The position numbers were made by a program, and so were the translations under genes. From a virus: a stretch of DNA of 43,796 bases. Below, piece after piece: positions 21,274-32,800 of the stretch (the first letter of the stretch is position 1; every line of letters starts with the position of its first letter). The notes under the pieces are model-generated. The model saw nothing but the letters and a program-made list of their open reading frames with translations. It did no database searches and had not been told where the DNA came from. The stretch spans positions 1 to 43,796 of IMG/VR virus record IMGVR_UViG_3300023500_000096. The stretch is one strand, 5' to 3'.

Positions 21274-21871
21274 GCTGGAGGCGGTCAACACGATCCTCTC
21301 CGCTATAGCTCAAGAGTCAGTCACGGCCTTAGCAGCTACTCAAGACGCTACGGACGCTGAGACCATGCTGGACGAAGTATCTCGCCGCGTCCAATCCGAG
21401 GGCTGGCGGTACAACTCGATCAAGAAGGACATCACAGCGGGCAGCAGCGGGCACGTGGTGCTACCTACGAACACTCTACGGTTCGACTGGCCCCGCAAGA
21501 ACTATAATGATCCTGAGCTGGTGCTACGGCAGGTGGCGGGTGGCGGTGATCTCCAAGCCTACGACGTAGACGAGGACACGAACACCTTCACGGTCGGTGC
21601 GGTCTTCAAGGACTGTGAGATCGTAGTGGGTCTGGACTTCGACGAGTTACCTGAGTCTGCGCGGCAGTTCATTATGATCTCCGCAGCCCGACAATTTCAG
21701 GATAGAGTGCTAGGTTCCAATAGCCGGAGTCGGTACACTCGTCAGGACGAGTTTGATGCTCGTAGAAACATGCGGCGTGAGGAAGCCCTAACGGGGGACT
21801 ATAACATCTTCAACACTGGTGTCCCCATGAGGGCCCTCCGCCGCTCCTCCTACTTCTCCCGAGGGTACTAG
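21251..21871 (+). CDS. Tail tubular protein A, T7 gp11-like
   Basis: A 206-residue protein (T7 gp11 196). Typical features are KLEAVNTILSAIAQESVTAL at the N terminus, VQSEGWRYNSIKK (T7-type QxxGWWFN), and LPESARQFIMISAARQFQDRVLGS near residue 140. It forms the adaptor ring between connector and nozzle. The start lies within the endonuclease gene. Confidence 0.93.
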   Translation: MATVATTKLEAVNTILSAIAQESVTALAATQDATDAETMLDEVSRRVQSEGWRYNSIKKDITAGSSGHVVLPTNTLRFDWPRKNYNDPELVLRQVAGGGDLQAYDVDEDTNTFTVGAVFKDCEIVVGLDFDELPESARQFIMISAARQFQDRVLGSNSRSRYTRQDEFDARRNMRREEALTGDYNIFNTGVPMRALRRSSYFSRGY

Positions 21872-21873
21872 CC

Positions 21874-24800
21874 TTGGTCGAGAGGATTGTCAGAGACCCT
21901 ACTCTGATCCAAGGCGTCTCACAGCAGCCTCAGGATCTCCGCAGGCCGGGGCAGGTTACGGAGTGCCTGAATGGGTGGCCGAGTCCTGTAGAGGGTCAGG
22001 TGAAGCGTCAGGGGACTAAGCATGTGGTACAGGCCCATACGACGTATCTGACGGATGCTAAGGCCCACGGGATTGACAGAGAGGGGGAGGTCTACACGGT
22101 ACTGGCAGGCCATAAGAACCTGATAGTCAACGACCCTGTGGGGAAGGATCACTTGCTCTTGAGTGGGGAGAACCTATTCGGGGACGAGGAGAAGTCTAAG
22201 GACTTCACGGATCAGGACGTTTGGGTGTTGCCTACGACGGATGCGGCCAACTCAGTAGCTAAAGCAAATGACACTGCTGATCCTGATGGCGGTAATGAGG
22301 CTGATCGTCTGGGATATACCATCACTGGCCTTGGAGTGTTCAACACATATCTAGGAACTCTGGATAGGCTCTTCGCACCTACTCAGACGGACATCCTCTA
22401 CAGGCTGCGGGTGAAGCAGGATGACTCTGATAGTAACTTCCAATTCTCCATCTACGACAACACACGGACTACCCCATCCGTAGATGTTGAGTTTGTTTGG
22501 GGAACCTCCGATTTCACATCAGCATCCTATGCGTCAGCGGATACGTTATCGGTTACCGCGCTACCTGATGGGTGGTTTCTACTTGAGATAGGAGCCAATC
22601 GGGGGTCGATCTTCCCTACGATAGACGTAAGCGCCCTCATCGTACCCTCTAAGACGGGAACGTTAGTTGGAACGGGTAGTGTGTGGGTACATCACTTCGA
22701 GGTCATCTCCCTAGACACATCCCCGTCTCTGAGCTACCTCAGCCTAGAGAACTCCCAGCTACTCACAGATCCCAAGGACTTCACGACCACTTGGACCGCC
22801 AGTAACTCAGCGTCCCTCTCCAGCACAACGAACGCTAATCCGTTCGGTCCCGGATACTCAGACCTCTACTACAGGTCCCTACAGAAGTCTACCTCAGGCA
22901 CTCTAGGCACATTCACTCAGACGGCCTCTACGTTCTTTGCGGGCACTCAGATGCTCTCCTGCTTCTTCCGAGAGGGCGATGGTAGTCTCGCAGCGGACGA
23001 CGTAACCTTAGAGGTCAAGGACACGGATGCTACGATCTCCTACACCGCTACGGCCTCCTGGACCTCTGGAGTCCTAGCGATCTCTTCGACATCAGGTAAC
23101 CTCCTGTCTTCTGGAGTCATAGACCACGGCCAGGGCAACTACGAGGCTTGGATCTCTGTGGATACCTACGCAGCCACATCAGTCGTAGGCGCCGCTAGGG
23201 ACGTTATCATAGGCGTGCAGGACGCAGCGAGTGGCACGAATATGTACGTATATGCTTGGGGGGCTAGGCTTGTAGATGGCGCCACCAGCCCTAAGGGCAG
23301 CCCATTCCAGGACGCTAAGGAGTCCTTGGACTTAGTGACTGTACAGGACTCTACGTTCGTAGCAAACTCTAGGATCACAGCGGCTCTTACGACCTCTAAG
23401 GCTTCTGGACCTACGCCTGACTTGAAGGCGTTTGTGTTCGTACAGCAGGCGGCGTACTCTACTCAGTACAGGATCAGCTTAGGTCACGGCGGTAGTGTAG
23501 ATCAGGTGTTTGTGGATATTGATGACGGGGGTGCGGGAACATTCGCAGACGAGAGGTTCGACACTTGGGAGATTGAGATCACCGGGGTAGGTACAGTGGG
23601 TGCCACATGGTCCCTGACCGTAGCGGGGTTTGCAGTTACTTGGTTAGCTAAACCTAGAACGGGACACGCGCTTGACACGCAGAAAACCGCAGCCGCAGCT
23701 GCTAGAAGCATACGTCAGGTGATGACGGCTAATGGCAAGCGCGTAACTGCTGACGCGGTTAGAAACAAAATAACAATACGCTCAACAGCGCGCGGGTCCA
23801 ACGTAGCCGTGACCACGCTAGTTCCCCCAACGGGTGCTACCGCTACCGGACCTACTAACGTGATCGTTGGGGCCGGATCAACTTCAGAGATTGTAGTTCC
23901 AGACACCGCACTGATCGCTGAGAACCTAGCTGGGAGGTTACAGGCCATATCTGGAGTCGACGCCTCCGCAAAGAACTCTGTGGTCTTCATAGAGATCACG
24001 GACGGAAGCCCAATCACTGAGCTGGAGGCGAAGGACACTGCCGGGGACCAGTACATGAAGACTGCTTGGCGGTCTGTACAGTTCTTCGACGAACTCCCCG
24101 CGACCTGTGAGGATGGGTTCAAGATCAAAGTGGCTGGAGATCCCAACGCCGGTGAGGATGACTACTACGTTGAGTTCGACGCAGATACGGCCGATTCATT
24201 CTCCCCCGGAGTCTGGCGCGAGTCTATTATGACCGGCACGCCTGATGAGATTGACGGAGCTACTATGCCCCACAAGCTCACTAGGATGCAAGATAACGCT
24301 GCGGGCTCTTGGACTGGAAAGGCATACCAAATCTTCTTCACTTGGAAACCTGTAAACTGGAACAAGAGGCGCGTGGGATCTACTGATCTCGCCCCCGGCC
24401 CTAGCTTCATCGGCCAGAAGATATCAGGTGTCTACTACTGGAAGAACCGGCTGGGTATCGTGTCTGGTACTGGGTCAGTCCTGTCAGAGACCTCTAGGTT
24501 CTCTAACTTCTGGCGTACCACTGTACGAGACCTATTGGACTCTGATCCTATTGATATCTCTGCGGGCGCTAAGGAGGTGGCGACGTTCAACCACGTTGTC
24601 CTGACTGACCAGAAGCTAATGCTCTACTCAGACTTAGCGATCTACGAACTCGTGGGAGCACCCCTGACTCCCAAGACTGCTGAGCTAGTCCTACGCCTCA
24701 AGGAACGCAATAGCCGCCGCGTCACTCCGGTCTCTGTGGGCCGTAGTAGCATCTTCCTGTTAGAGAACTCCCAATTCACAAACGCTAAAGAGGTCTTCCA

Positions 24801-25722
24801 GATCGCTGACAACGTGTTTGACACGGCGGACATTACGGCAGTGAATCCCAAGTACATGCTAGGGGTTGCTCAGGACCTACAGGCTTCGACTGTAGAGGAC
24901 TTAGTAGCCGCTACGGTCTCTGGAGCCCCTGAGAAACTCTTCGCCTACAAGTTCTTCTACAACGGCGACCAGAAGGTGCAGTCGGCTTGGGGGACTTGGA
25001 CGTTCGGAGCGGGCACTAGGATCTTAGGTGTCTCGTTCATCCAATCCCGTATGTTCATCTACCTACAGCGTGAGAACGGTGTGTATCTGGAGACGGTGGC
25101 ACTGGGTGACGGGATTGTGGATGCTGGAGCGTCCTTCGCGGCACGCTTAGATCAGCGCGTCTTCTCGTCAAATCCCGAGCTGACTGTGACCTTTGCGTCC
25201 GGCAGCACCACCTACGTTCTCCCGTACACTATGGACCCAGCAGAGACCTATGACTGCTGGACGGCTGCTGAGGACACTAGCGGTGCCGGGCAGTTAGTAG
25301 CGTCCGTGCCGGGCTCAGCGAATAAGTTCGTCCTCGCAGGCGACACCACAGCCCGTGTGTTAGTGTTCGGGCAGAAGTACACGCACTCTGTAGAGCTGTC
25401 ACAGCCTCTCAGACGCGACCAGGGACCCTCTGCGGACACTGTGTACTTAGAGGGCCGTGTGCAGGCGCTTAGGGCTAAAGTGTCTCTAGGGGACGCTACA
25501 GAGGTCGAGGTGACCACACAGTCCGGTACGTCCGCGGCTAAGACACACAGTTACAGTAAGGGAACTAACACCGGCAGCGGGCTATCTGCTGCTGATGGTC
25601 AGTTCTCCATCCCAGTTAGGTCTGATGCGCGCAAGCTCACCACGACCCTCAAGAACACTAAAGCTACCCCAGCAGGCTTCCTAAGCGTGGAGTTCAAGGT
25701 AGATCACTCACCCAGAGTCTAG
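21874..25722 (+). CDS. Tail tubular protein B (nozzle), T7 gp12-like, with inserted carbohydrate-binding-like domains
   Basis: A 1282-residue protein, far larger than T7 gp12 (794). The start IQGVSQQPQDLRRPGQVTE followed by CLNGWPSPVEGQVKRQGT is the gp12 signature, and VTVQDSTFVANS with VFVQQAAYSTQYRISL continues it from residue 488. Between about residues 100 and 475 two beta-rich segments are inserted (about 105-280 and 295-472). The second ends YVYAWGARLVDGATSP, a wording typical of the last strand of carbohydrate-binding jelly-roll modules in phage tail proteins; the first has a parallel layout ending VWVHHFEVIS. The remainder resembles normal gp12. The insert probably adds surface-binding domains to the nozzle. 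Fold assignment of the insert is inferred. Confidence 0.9.
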   Translation: MVERIVRDPTLIQGVSQQPQDLRRPGQVTECLNGWPSPVEGQVKRQGTKHVVQAHTTYLTDAKAHGIDREGEVYTVLAGHKNLIVNDPVGKDHLLLSGENLFGDEEKSKDFTDQDVWVLPTTDAANSVAKANDTADPDGGNEADRLGYTITGLGVFNTYLGTLDRLFAPTQTDILYRLRVKQDDSDSNFQFSIYDNTRTTPSVDVEFVWGTSDFTSASYASADTLSVTALPDGWFLLEIGANRGSIFPTIDVSALIVPSKTGTLVGTGSVWVHHFEVISLDTSPSLSYLSLENSQLLTDPKDFTTTWTASNSASLSSTTNANPFGPGYSDLYYRSLQKSTSGTLGTFTQTASTFFAGTQMLSCFFREGDGSLAADDVTLEVKDTDATISYTATASWTSGVLAISSTSGNLLSSGVIDHGQGNYEAWISVDTYAATSVVGAARDVIIGVQDAASGTNMYVYAWGARLVDGATSPKGSPFQDAKESLDLVTVQDSTFVANSRITAALTTSKASGPTPDLKAFVFVQQAAYSTQYRISLGHGGSVDQVFVDIDDGGAGTFADERFDTWEIEITGVGTVGATWSLTVAGFAVTWLAKPRTGHALDTQKTAAAAARSIRQVMTANGKRVTADAVRNKITIRSTARGSNVAVTTLVPPTGATATGPTNVIVGAGSTSEIVVPDTALIAENLAGRLQAISGVDASAKNSVVFIEITDGSPITELEAKDTAGDQYMKTAWRSVQFFDELPATCEDGFKIKVAGDPNAGEDDYYVEFDADTADSFSPGVWRESIMTGTPDEIDGATMPHKLTRMQDNAAGSWTGKAYQIFFTWKPVNWNKRRVGSTDLAPGPSFIGQKISGVYYWKNRLGIVSGTGSVLSETSRFSNFWRTTVRDLLDSDPIDISAGAKEVATFNHVVLTDQKLMLYSDLAIYELVGAPLTPKTAELVLRLKERNSRRVTPVSVGRSSIFLLENSQFTNAKEVFQIADNVFDTADITAVNPKYMLGVAQDLQASTVEDLVAATVSGAPEKLFAYKFFYNGDQKVQSAWGTWTFGAGTRILGVSFIQSRMFIYLQRENGVYLETVALGDGIVDAGASFAARLDQRVFSSNPELTVTFASGSTTYVLPYTMDPAETYDCWTAAEDTSGAGQLVASVPGSANKFVLAGDTTARVLVFGQKYTHSVELSQPLRRDQGPSADTVYLEGRVQALRAKVSLGDATEVEVTTQSGTSAAKTHSYSKGTNTGSGLSAADGQFSIPVRSDARKLTTTLKNTKATPAGFLSVEFKVDHSPRV

Positions 25723-25729
25723 GAGACAC

Positions 25730-26173
25730 ATGATTACTATCGCCCGTGCATACATGGAGGACGCCGAGACCGTAGCGAAGTCCATGACTGATCGTGAGCG
25801 CGAGGAGATGCACATCGAATTTGGGTGGAGCGTGGTCTCTGAGATCAGCTATTGTCTGCATGAGTCTCACGAAGCCTACACTGTCTCTGTGGACTCTACG
25901 CCCTGCCTGGTGTTTGGAGTTATCCGGCATCCTGGAGTACGCGCTGGACACATGTGGTTCATTGGGTCCAAGTCTACTTACGCCAAGAATGCTATGGAGT
26001 TCGCTAGGGCTTCTAGTGAGGTCCTGGATGATCTGGCTGATACCTTCTCTGAGCTGAAGGCGTATGCCTGTAACAGTGATAAGAAGCTGTGCCGGTGGTT
26101 AGGGTTCCTAGGGTTCGAGAAGATCGCGGAGTACCCTGAGTCCCGGCAGTCTGAGTATCTGGTGAGGTTCTAA
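25730..26173 (+). CDS. T7 gp13-like assembly protein (GNAT-like fold)
   Basis: A 147-residue protein in the gp13 position. ITIARAYMEDAETVAKSM at the start and KKLCRWLGFLGFEKIAEYP at the end match the layout of gp13 (FLKTIGAVFHEEY) and of N-acetyltransferase folds. The acetyl-CoA loop (R/QxxGxG/A) is not evident, so catalytic activity is doubtful. Its stop overlaps the next ATG (TAATG). Confidence 0.7.
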   Translation: MITIARAYMEDAETVAKSMTDREREEMHIEFGWSVVSEISYCLHESHEAYTVSVDSTPCLVFGVIRHPGVRAGHMWFIGSKSTYAKNAMEFARASSEVLDDLADTFSELKAYACNSDKKLCRWLGFLGFEKIAEYPESRQSEYLVRF

Positions 26174-26706
26174 TGGTGCTGCCTCTTGCGCTAGGACTAG
26201 CCAGCGGTGGGCTGAGCCTGTTCGGATCTATTCAGTCCGCGAAGACCGCCAGAGCTGTAGCGAAGTTCCAGAAGAAGCTCCAAGAGGCTAATAACAAGAT
26301 CGCAGCGGAAGCAGCCAATAGGAACATTGTAGCCATACAGAGGCGTCAGGTTCAGGAGCACGCGGCCCTATCTCAACAGACTATCTCGGTTGCAGATCAG
26401 GCGCGTAGGGCACTGGCTGTGGCAACTACGCAGTCTGCGGATTCAGGGACATCTGGCAATTCACTAGCTGCGCTGATTGATGACTTCGAGAGGCAGAAGC
26501 TAGACGCCCAGCAGGCGCTAATACGCTCTCAGAAGTTCCGTGACACCGCCGCTAAGGACCAAGTATTGAACGTACGCTCCGCACAGAGGACTAACGCACT
26601 GAACTCACTCCCCGACCCGGTGTCTATCCCGAGCTTCTTAGAGGCTGCTGGTAATGCACTACAGTCTGGATTAGGAACCTTCTCACAAGCCGGAGGTACA
26701 TTCTAA
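26173..26706 (+). CDS. Internal virion protein, T7 gp14-like
   Basis: A 177-residue protein (T7 gp14 196). It starts with a hydrophobic Gly-rich segment (LPLALGLASGGLSLFGSIQS), followed by long amphipathic helices (KFQKKLQEANNKIAAEAANR, FERQKLDAQQALIRSQK) that can form coiled coils. gp14 forms a pore in the outer membrane during ejection; this role is inferred by position and composition. Confidence 0.82.
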   Translation: MVLPLALGLASGGLSLFGSIQSAKTARAVAKFQKKLQEANNKIAAEAANRNIVAIQRRQVQEHAALSQQTISVADQARRALAVATTQSADSGTSGNSLAALIDDFERQKLDAQQALIRSQKFRDTAAKDQVLNVRSAQRTNALNSLPDPVSIPSFLEAAGNALQSGLGTFSQAGGTF

Positions 26707-29700
26707 TGCGCGGTAATCTCCAGAGACTACAGCAGGCTGCTGTGACTCCCGCACAGGGAACCTCAGCGTCTGTGGGAGGCGTTAGAGTGTCTCAGGGGCG
26801 TGCTAGAGCCCGTAACACCTTCGGAGGTCTACAGGGTATTCTGAATGGCGTAGCGGCGCTCACGAACAAAGCGGCTCAGGATACTGCGGAAGCGGAGGCT
26901 GCCGCATTCTACGCCACACGGAAAGGTGAGGCCCCTGAGGCCCGGGACACGCGGGTTGACGAAGAGATTGCTAAGCTCCTGAATAGGAACAAGCTGCTTA
27001 GCGAGGCAGGCACTCCACAGTTCCATGCTACCCTAGCTAAGCTGCGTGGTGGTAGGATTGTAGACCTTGTATCGCGGGAAGTGGAGGCTAGAGAGTCGGA
27101 GCTTCTCAGCCTGAATACCTTAGAAGGGATTGACGACCAGGGCATCCCCACGGTCAACGACCTAACTAATGAGGTCATCGGTAAGTACCAGGAGAAGTTC
27201 CCGGAGCTGTTCTCTGACACACTCACAGGCGCCACGATCTCAAAGGGCCTTGATATCTTCCAGAGCGACTACGGTAATCGAATTGCGGCGCGGCAGTCTG
27301 AGATCAGGGTAGACATCGCAGAGGAGCTGTACAGGAATGAGTCTACGCAGCGCCTATTTGAGAATGATCTGGAGGACGTCAAGCACCTAGGGAAGGTGTT
27401 CGGGGCAATCACCACAGAGCTTGGTAGGCATGGTGTGTCTCCGCGTAGGGCACGTGAGGTTACTATCGAGGGGATCATCGAAGGGATGGACCAAATATCC
27501 GACTCCAAGGCTGAGGGGTTCGGTCCCGCTGTCGCCGCCCGACTTGCTAGAGAGCTTTCGGATAAGGAAACAGGTATACCACTAGGAGGACGTAGGATCG
27601 GGTTGGACTCTAAGACTGCATCGGCCTTCCGGTCAGCAGAGGACCGCTACCTCTCACAAGAAGAGGACGACAACCGGAAGATCGTATCTGAACTAACACG
27701 TAGGGGTACGGAGATCGAACAGAGCGCTAAGCTCGCAGTAGCGGGACTCAAGGCGGACCTACTAAGTGCCGGGCGTAAAGGCGCAGACATCACCGATCTA
27801 GTTACGAACACCCTCCTCTCCCAACTAGAGACGGATATTCAGGACCCAGAGATCAGATCACGGGCAACTGAACTGCTGTTCGACGCAGCCACTACCCTAG
27901 AAGGTAAGTTCCGTGCCGAGAAGTTAGACCCAGACCTAGAGCGCACTGTCCGCCGGGGACTCCTCTCTAAAAACCCTGTAGAGTTCCAGTTAGCCCTAGA
28001 CGCATTCTTAGCCCCCGAGAACTCAAAAGCCTTCTCAGGCTCAGCAGAGCAAGAGTTCTCTAGGTTCTCAGGTGAGGTGGATAAAGGTCTCAAGACCCTC
28101 AAGGAACTCCCAGCCTTCGGTAGCCTAGAGAAGAGTACCACCGTAGCGTCCTCAGCAGCAGCGGGGCTACCGGCATCACTAGCCGCCAATATACGATTCG
28201 ACATCTCGGAGAAGCAGCTAGACCTACAATCTGAGGCGCTGGACCTAGTGACCTCTGGAGACGTAGCGGGAGCGTCTAAGCTCCTGAAGGATGGGGCTAA
28301 GGAGATCGTGGAGTTCGGTAAGTCCCAAGCCTCCGGGGCCAAAGAGCGGTCCAAGCTATTCACAGTAGGTATCTTGGACAAGATCCAGACGCTACAGCTC
28401 ACTTCGGATGAAGTGAATCAGGCTGTGGTCGATGACATCATCACACCCGAGCAAGGTAGCCAGTATCTCAAACAGATCGGAGAGTCTAATCGGGTATCGG
28501 TCGGGTATGTGGACAACATCACGAACTCAATTGTGTCACAGTTCGATGCTCTCATGCAGGGCGGGGAGTTTGATTCGAGGTTGGTGCAAGCCCGCCCAGA
28601 CTTGTCAGGAATTCTCGGTGACCCTAAAGACCGGGAAGAGTTCATCAGGAGCTTCCATAAAGAATTACGATCCGACGCAAAGAGGACGTACCTAGAAGAG
28701 CTAAAGAACACGGGAAGCCCGGCTGTGGCATTCAAGAAGGCCAAGGACACTATGAACGACAAGTCTATAGGTGGCCTTCTGTCTCCCGGGGATCTGGATA
28801 AGATCAAGTCAGTCTCTAAGGCGGAGAAGGCTTCTGGCAGAAAGCGTACTGAAGACGAGTACCAGGCGAACAGACTATCTTCCCCGTCTATGATCGCACA
28901 AGCAGAGTTCACCAGTATACCGAATGCGGCGAAGTCTCTACAGCTTATAGCGGCTCGTAAGGTCGTATCTAGCTTCTCCGACAAGCACCAGAAAGGGGCC
29001 TCCCTAACGCACGCGAAGAATGCTATGGGGGCCGCGATACTCCAACTAGCCAAGGGGTCGGACGAGCAGAAGGCAGTAGTTAGGTCTACTATGATGACCA
29101 CAGGCATACCTGAGAGTGTCCTACTAGGTGGCGATGTGTTTCAGGCAGAGACCGTAGACATTGATGCTCTAATCAAGGCGCGCAACGAGAGCCCAGAGGT
29201 GGCAAGGCAGAAGCGCCTGTACGCCAGGTATCGGAAGACGCTCAACACGGTAGGATACTTTTCGGCACGAGATGCGGCCAGAAAGGCTGGGATGATTGTA
29301 TTCTCACGCGATGGAATTGAGAAGTACGAGAAGAGTCTGAGCAGAGCTGTACAGGCGCCATGGGTCGTAGAGAACTTCAGTAAGTATTCAGTTCACATGT
29401 TTGGGGACCTGTCGGGTAGCCGGAATATTGAGAGACTGTTCTTAGATACGGGACTCACCCCGTCTAACCCTAAATTCACAAAGAATACGCCCGTACCACT
29501 AGACGTAAACTCAATCCCATTCTTCTCGGCGGGTATGGACCTTCGGATAAAGCCTAAAGATATGAAAGGGCTGGGACTAGGTATAAAGGACTTCTATGAA
29601 CGCGAGTTCACGATACACATAGATGGTGAGGTATTGGATCAGAAAGACCCTGTAGACGCACTAAAGATATACCAGAAGACGAAGCCTAAGAAGTGGCGTA

Positions 29701-29810
29701 AGATCATGGAGAACGCCGGAGTCAACTTAGACAGTCCGGTGGACATCAAAACCTTCGAGGCCATAGTACGAGACAACACCGCTAAGACATTCGCAAAGGG
29801 AGATAACTAA
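26706..29810 (+). CDS. Internal core / ejection protein, T7 gp15-like
   Basis: A 1034-residue protein in the gp15 position (T7 747). It is mostly alpha-helical with charged repeats (KLRGGRIVDLVSREVEARES, FQSDYGNRIAARQSEIRVD) and opens with LQRLQQAAVTPAQG, a typical start for these proteins. No enzymatic motif was recognised. Start and stop overlap neighbours by one base, so the core genes form one coupled unit. Confidence 0.8.
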   Translation: MRGNLQRLQQAAVTPAQGTSASVGGVRVSQGRARARNTFGGLQGILNGVAALTNKAAQDTAEAEAAAFYATRKGEAPEARDTRVDEEIAKLLNRNKLLSEAGTPQFHATLAKLRGGRIVDLVSREVEARESELLSLNTLEGIDDQGIPTVNDLTNEVIGKYQEKFPELFSDTLTGATISKGLDIFQSDYGNRIAARQSEIRVDIAEELYRNESTQRLFENDLEDVKHLGKVFGAITTELGRHGVSPRRAREVTIEGIIEGMDQISDSKAEGFGPAVAARLARELSDKETGIPLGGRRIGLDSKTASAFRSAEDRYLSQEEDDNRKIVSELTRRGTEIEQSAKLAVAGLKADLLSAGRKGADITDLVTNTLLSQLETDIQDPEIRSRATELLFDAATTLEGKFRAEKLDPDLERTVRRGLLSKNPVEFQLALDAFLAPENSKAFSGSAEQEFSRFSGEVDKGLKTLKELPAFGSLEKSTTVASSAAAGLPASLAANIRFDISEKQLDLQSEALDLVTSGDVAGASKLLKDGAKEIVEFGKSQASGAKERSKLFTVGILDKIQTLQLTSDEVNQAVVDDIITPEQGSQYLKQIGESNRVSVGYVDNITNSIVSQFDALMQGGEFDSRLVQARPDLSGILGDPKDREEFIRSFHKELRSDAKRTYLEELKNTGSPAVAFKKAKDTMNDKSIGGLLSPGDLDKIKSVSKAEKASGRKRTEDEYQANRLSSPSMIAQAEFTSIPNAAKSLQLIAARKVVSSFSDKHQKGASLTHAKNAMGAAILQLAKGSDEQKAVVRSTMMTTGIPESVLLGGDVFQAETVDIDALIKARNESPEVARQKRLYARYRKTLNTVGYFSARDAARKAGMIVFSRDGIEKYEKSLSRAVQAPWVVENFSKYSVHMFGDLSGSRNIERLFLDTGLTPSNPKFTKNTPVPLDVNSIPFFSAGMDLRIKPKDMKGLGLGIKDFYEREFTIHIDGEVLDQKDPVDALKIYQKTKPKKWRKIMENAGVNLDSPVDIKTFEAIVRDNTAKTFAKGDN

Positions 29811-32800
29811 TGGGCACCCAATCCGATGAGGACCGGAGACTACTAGACGCTCTCTACACCACTCCAGAACAAGGTACGAATCAGGCGCCTAAAGACGGGC
29901 TAGAGACCTTCGACCTACTGGACACCGCTGCGGCCATTCCGCGTGGTGTGGGTAATGCTCTCGGTAACGTCTATGACCTAGTGGACTTTGTGGCCTTCGA
30001 CGCACTCCCAGACACACCAGAAGGTAAACTGTTCGGTGAGAGTAAGAGCATCATCGGGGGCGTCGTGGAATCTGCGGCCCAGTTTGCCACCGGATTCATC
30101 CCTGGGTTCAAGTTCCTCGCAGCGGGCGGTAAGGTCGCTGGAGGCTTCCGCGTCGCTAGAGGACTCTCTACGGTTGCTGAGCGTGCCCTGAGCATCGCCG
30201 GAAAGTCTAGCAAGCTCTTAGTAGCTGCCCGTACGGTGGTGGCTGGTGTGATCGCTGACGCTACTGTATTCGGCGCCCATGAGCAGCGCCTATCTAATCT
30301 GATCCAAGCACAGCCGGGACTAAAGAACGTGGTCACAGAGTTCCTTGCAGCCAGCCCCGATGACAGCGAGGTAGAGGGCCGCTTGAAGAACGCACTAGAG
30401 GGTATCGGCCTAGGGTTTGCGATTGATGGTCTAGCTAAGGGCGTCAAGGCTGTCTTCCCCGGATCGGGTACCTTCGCCGGCCTCAAAGGAATCCAAGCTC
30501 ATAGGATCGCTAAGGCTGCGGGTGATGGCGAGGAGGCTGCGGCTAGGAAGGGCCTCAAGGCGTACCAGACTGAGCTAGAGAAGGGCGCGGACTTCACAGA
30601 CTCAGAGGCTCTTGATATTGGCGTCGCACTCAGTGAGACCTCTAGGCAGACTGTAGAGCGCCTAGGTATCACTAAGGAGTCTGTTGTCAAAGGGCTCGAC
30701 AACGCTAAGGCGCTGCTGGAAGTCGGAGACGACCTCAAGGTAAACCCCAGGACACTAGAACGCACTGACCCGCTCTCTGCGTTCCACCAAGGGCTCCTAG
30801 GGGACGAGGTAGACCTATCCCGATTCCCTACTAACGATGGGGCGGCACTAGTCCGTGGTCTGGAGGGTGTGTTTGAGGACGGCTTCAACTCGTTCTCTAA
30901 GAATGAAAACGTAACGATGGCGTTCCTGCCCGAATCCTTGTCTGAACTCGACCGTAGGGCACTACAGACCGCAGCGGACTATCAAGCCACCGATCCTGTC
31001 ACGCTACTCGCTCGTCTGAGCGCTGATATTGAGCAGGGAGTCGGGGCGGCCAACAAACAGAGAGCGCGTATTCACGCAGCGGTCTCGGCTAGGGACCTAG
31101 CGGCTAAGCGCCTCAAGGATCTGGGGGATAAGGTTATCGGCGGGTCCGCTGGTGTCCGCGAGGAGGCCGAGTTCTTAGAGCTTACAGCGGAGATAGGCAG
31201 ACTCTCTATCGCCGACAAGGCCGCTGGGTCTGTCGCGGGACGTAACCTACGAGCGCGTAGGCAGCCAGCGTTCGCCGAGTCTACTCAGGTACTCAGGGAG
31301 TTCGTTGATAAGGCTGGTGGGTCTGCAAAAACCCGCCAAGTAGCTCAGAGGATACGCGAAGTCCTAGACGAGTCTGGAACCTTAGGTATCACTAAGCTCG
31401 CTAGAGAGTCAGCGCCTACTGGAAAGATCGAAGCTATCCAGGACTACTGGATCAATGCGCTCCTAAGTGGACCTAAGACGCATATCGTCAATATCACATC
31501 AAACGCGTTCGTAGCTATGTATCGCCCCACGGAGAAGATCCTTGGTGGTGCTCTAGGTGCTGCGTTCGGCGGAGGTAAGGCCGCAAAGGACACGCTAGAC
31601 GCTGGGCTCCATGAAGTCACTGGGCTTTTGAAGGCATTCTCAGAGTCATTCAAGCTCGCTCGGGTTTCCCTTACTGACGACAAGAATCTCCTAGAGGCAG
31701 GGTTCAGGAAGGTAGAGGCTGGAGGTCTGGTCCAAGAAAGTGCAGAGACCTTAGCGAAACTCACTGGAAAGGAGAGGCTTCTGAAGTTTGCGTCTACTGC
31801 GATGCACTCCCCGACCACCCTGCTGAGTTCTGCTGACGAGTTCTTCAAGCAGCTCAACTTCCGGTCTAGCCTGTACGCAGAGCTTCACATCAAAGCTGTG
31901 GACGAGTCTATTGCTCCAGACCAGATCGCCGAGTACATCACTAAGCAGTTCGACAACTATATCGACCAGGGGCAGGCCATCTCTAAGTCTGGTGCGTACT
32001 CGCGTGCGGCGGACAGAGCTAGAGAGGCCGGTTTAGAACGAAACTCAGAGGAGTTCATAGACTTTGTGCGTAAGGACGTATCGGACTCCTACGATTCAGG
32101 CATAGCGCAGCGTGCTATTGATAATGCTAGGGAGAACACGTTCACTGAGGAGTTACCTATCGGCACGTTCGGGCGTGGATACTCTAACCTAAGCAACGCA
32201 CATCCGTTCCTAAGGTTCTTCACGCCATTCGTCAGGACGCCTTTGAACATCCTCAAGTTCGCTGGTCGCCGCCTAGACGCTCCTGGAGCCGTAGCGGCTA
32301 TCAAGGCCCTCAACACAGGTAAGGTACCTCCAAAGCTCCTAGCCTCCCACAGACGGATCGTGCAGGATATCCTAAGCTCCGACCCCCGTAAGAAGTTCGA
32401 GGCTCTGGGCAAGATCAGCATGGGCTTTGGGACCATGACGTACTTCATGTCACAAGCCACATCAGGTAAGGTGACTGGGAAGGGACCATCAGATCCTAAT
32501 CACAGGAAGCTACTACAGGCCACTGGATGGCAGCCGTACAGCGTTCTGGTCGGGGATAAGTATTACTCGTATCAGCGGGTCGAGCCTGTCGCAACGATCA
32601 TGGGGATTGCAGCGGACCTAGTGACCTACGGACAGTACGCGGATACTGATGGTCAGGGTGATGGGGAACTAGTCATGGGCTCAGTCCTGGCCGCGCTATC
32701 GAACAACATCGCTCAGAAGAGTTACCTAACGGGTATCCAGAACGTAGTGGGAGCCTTAGACGATCCCGAGAGGAATGGTGCTAAATACATCCAGAACAGT

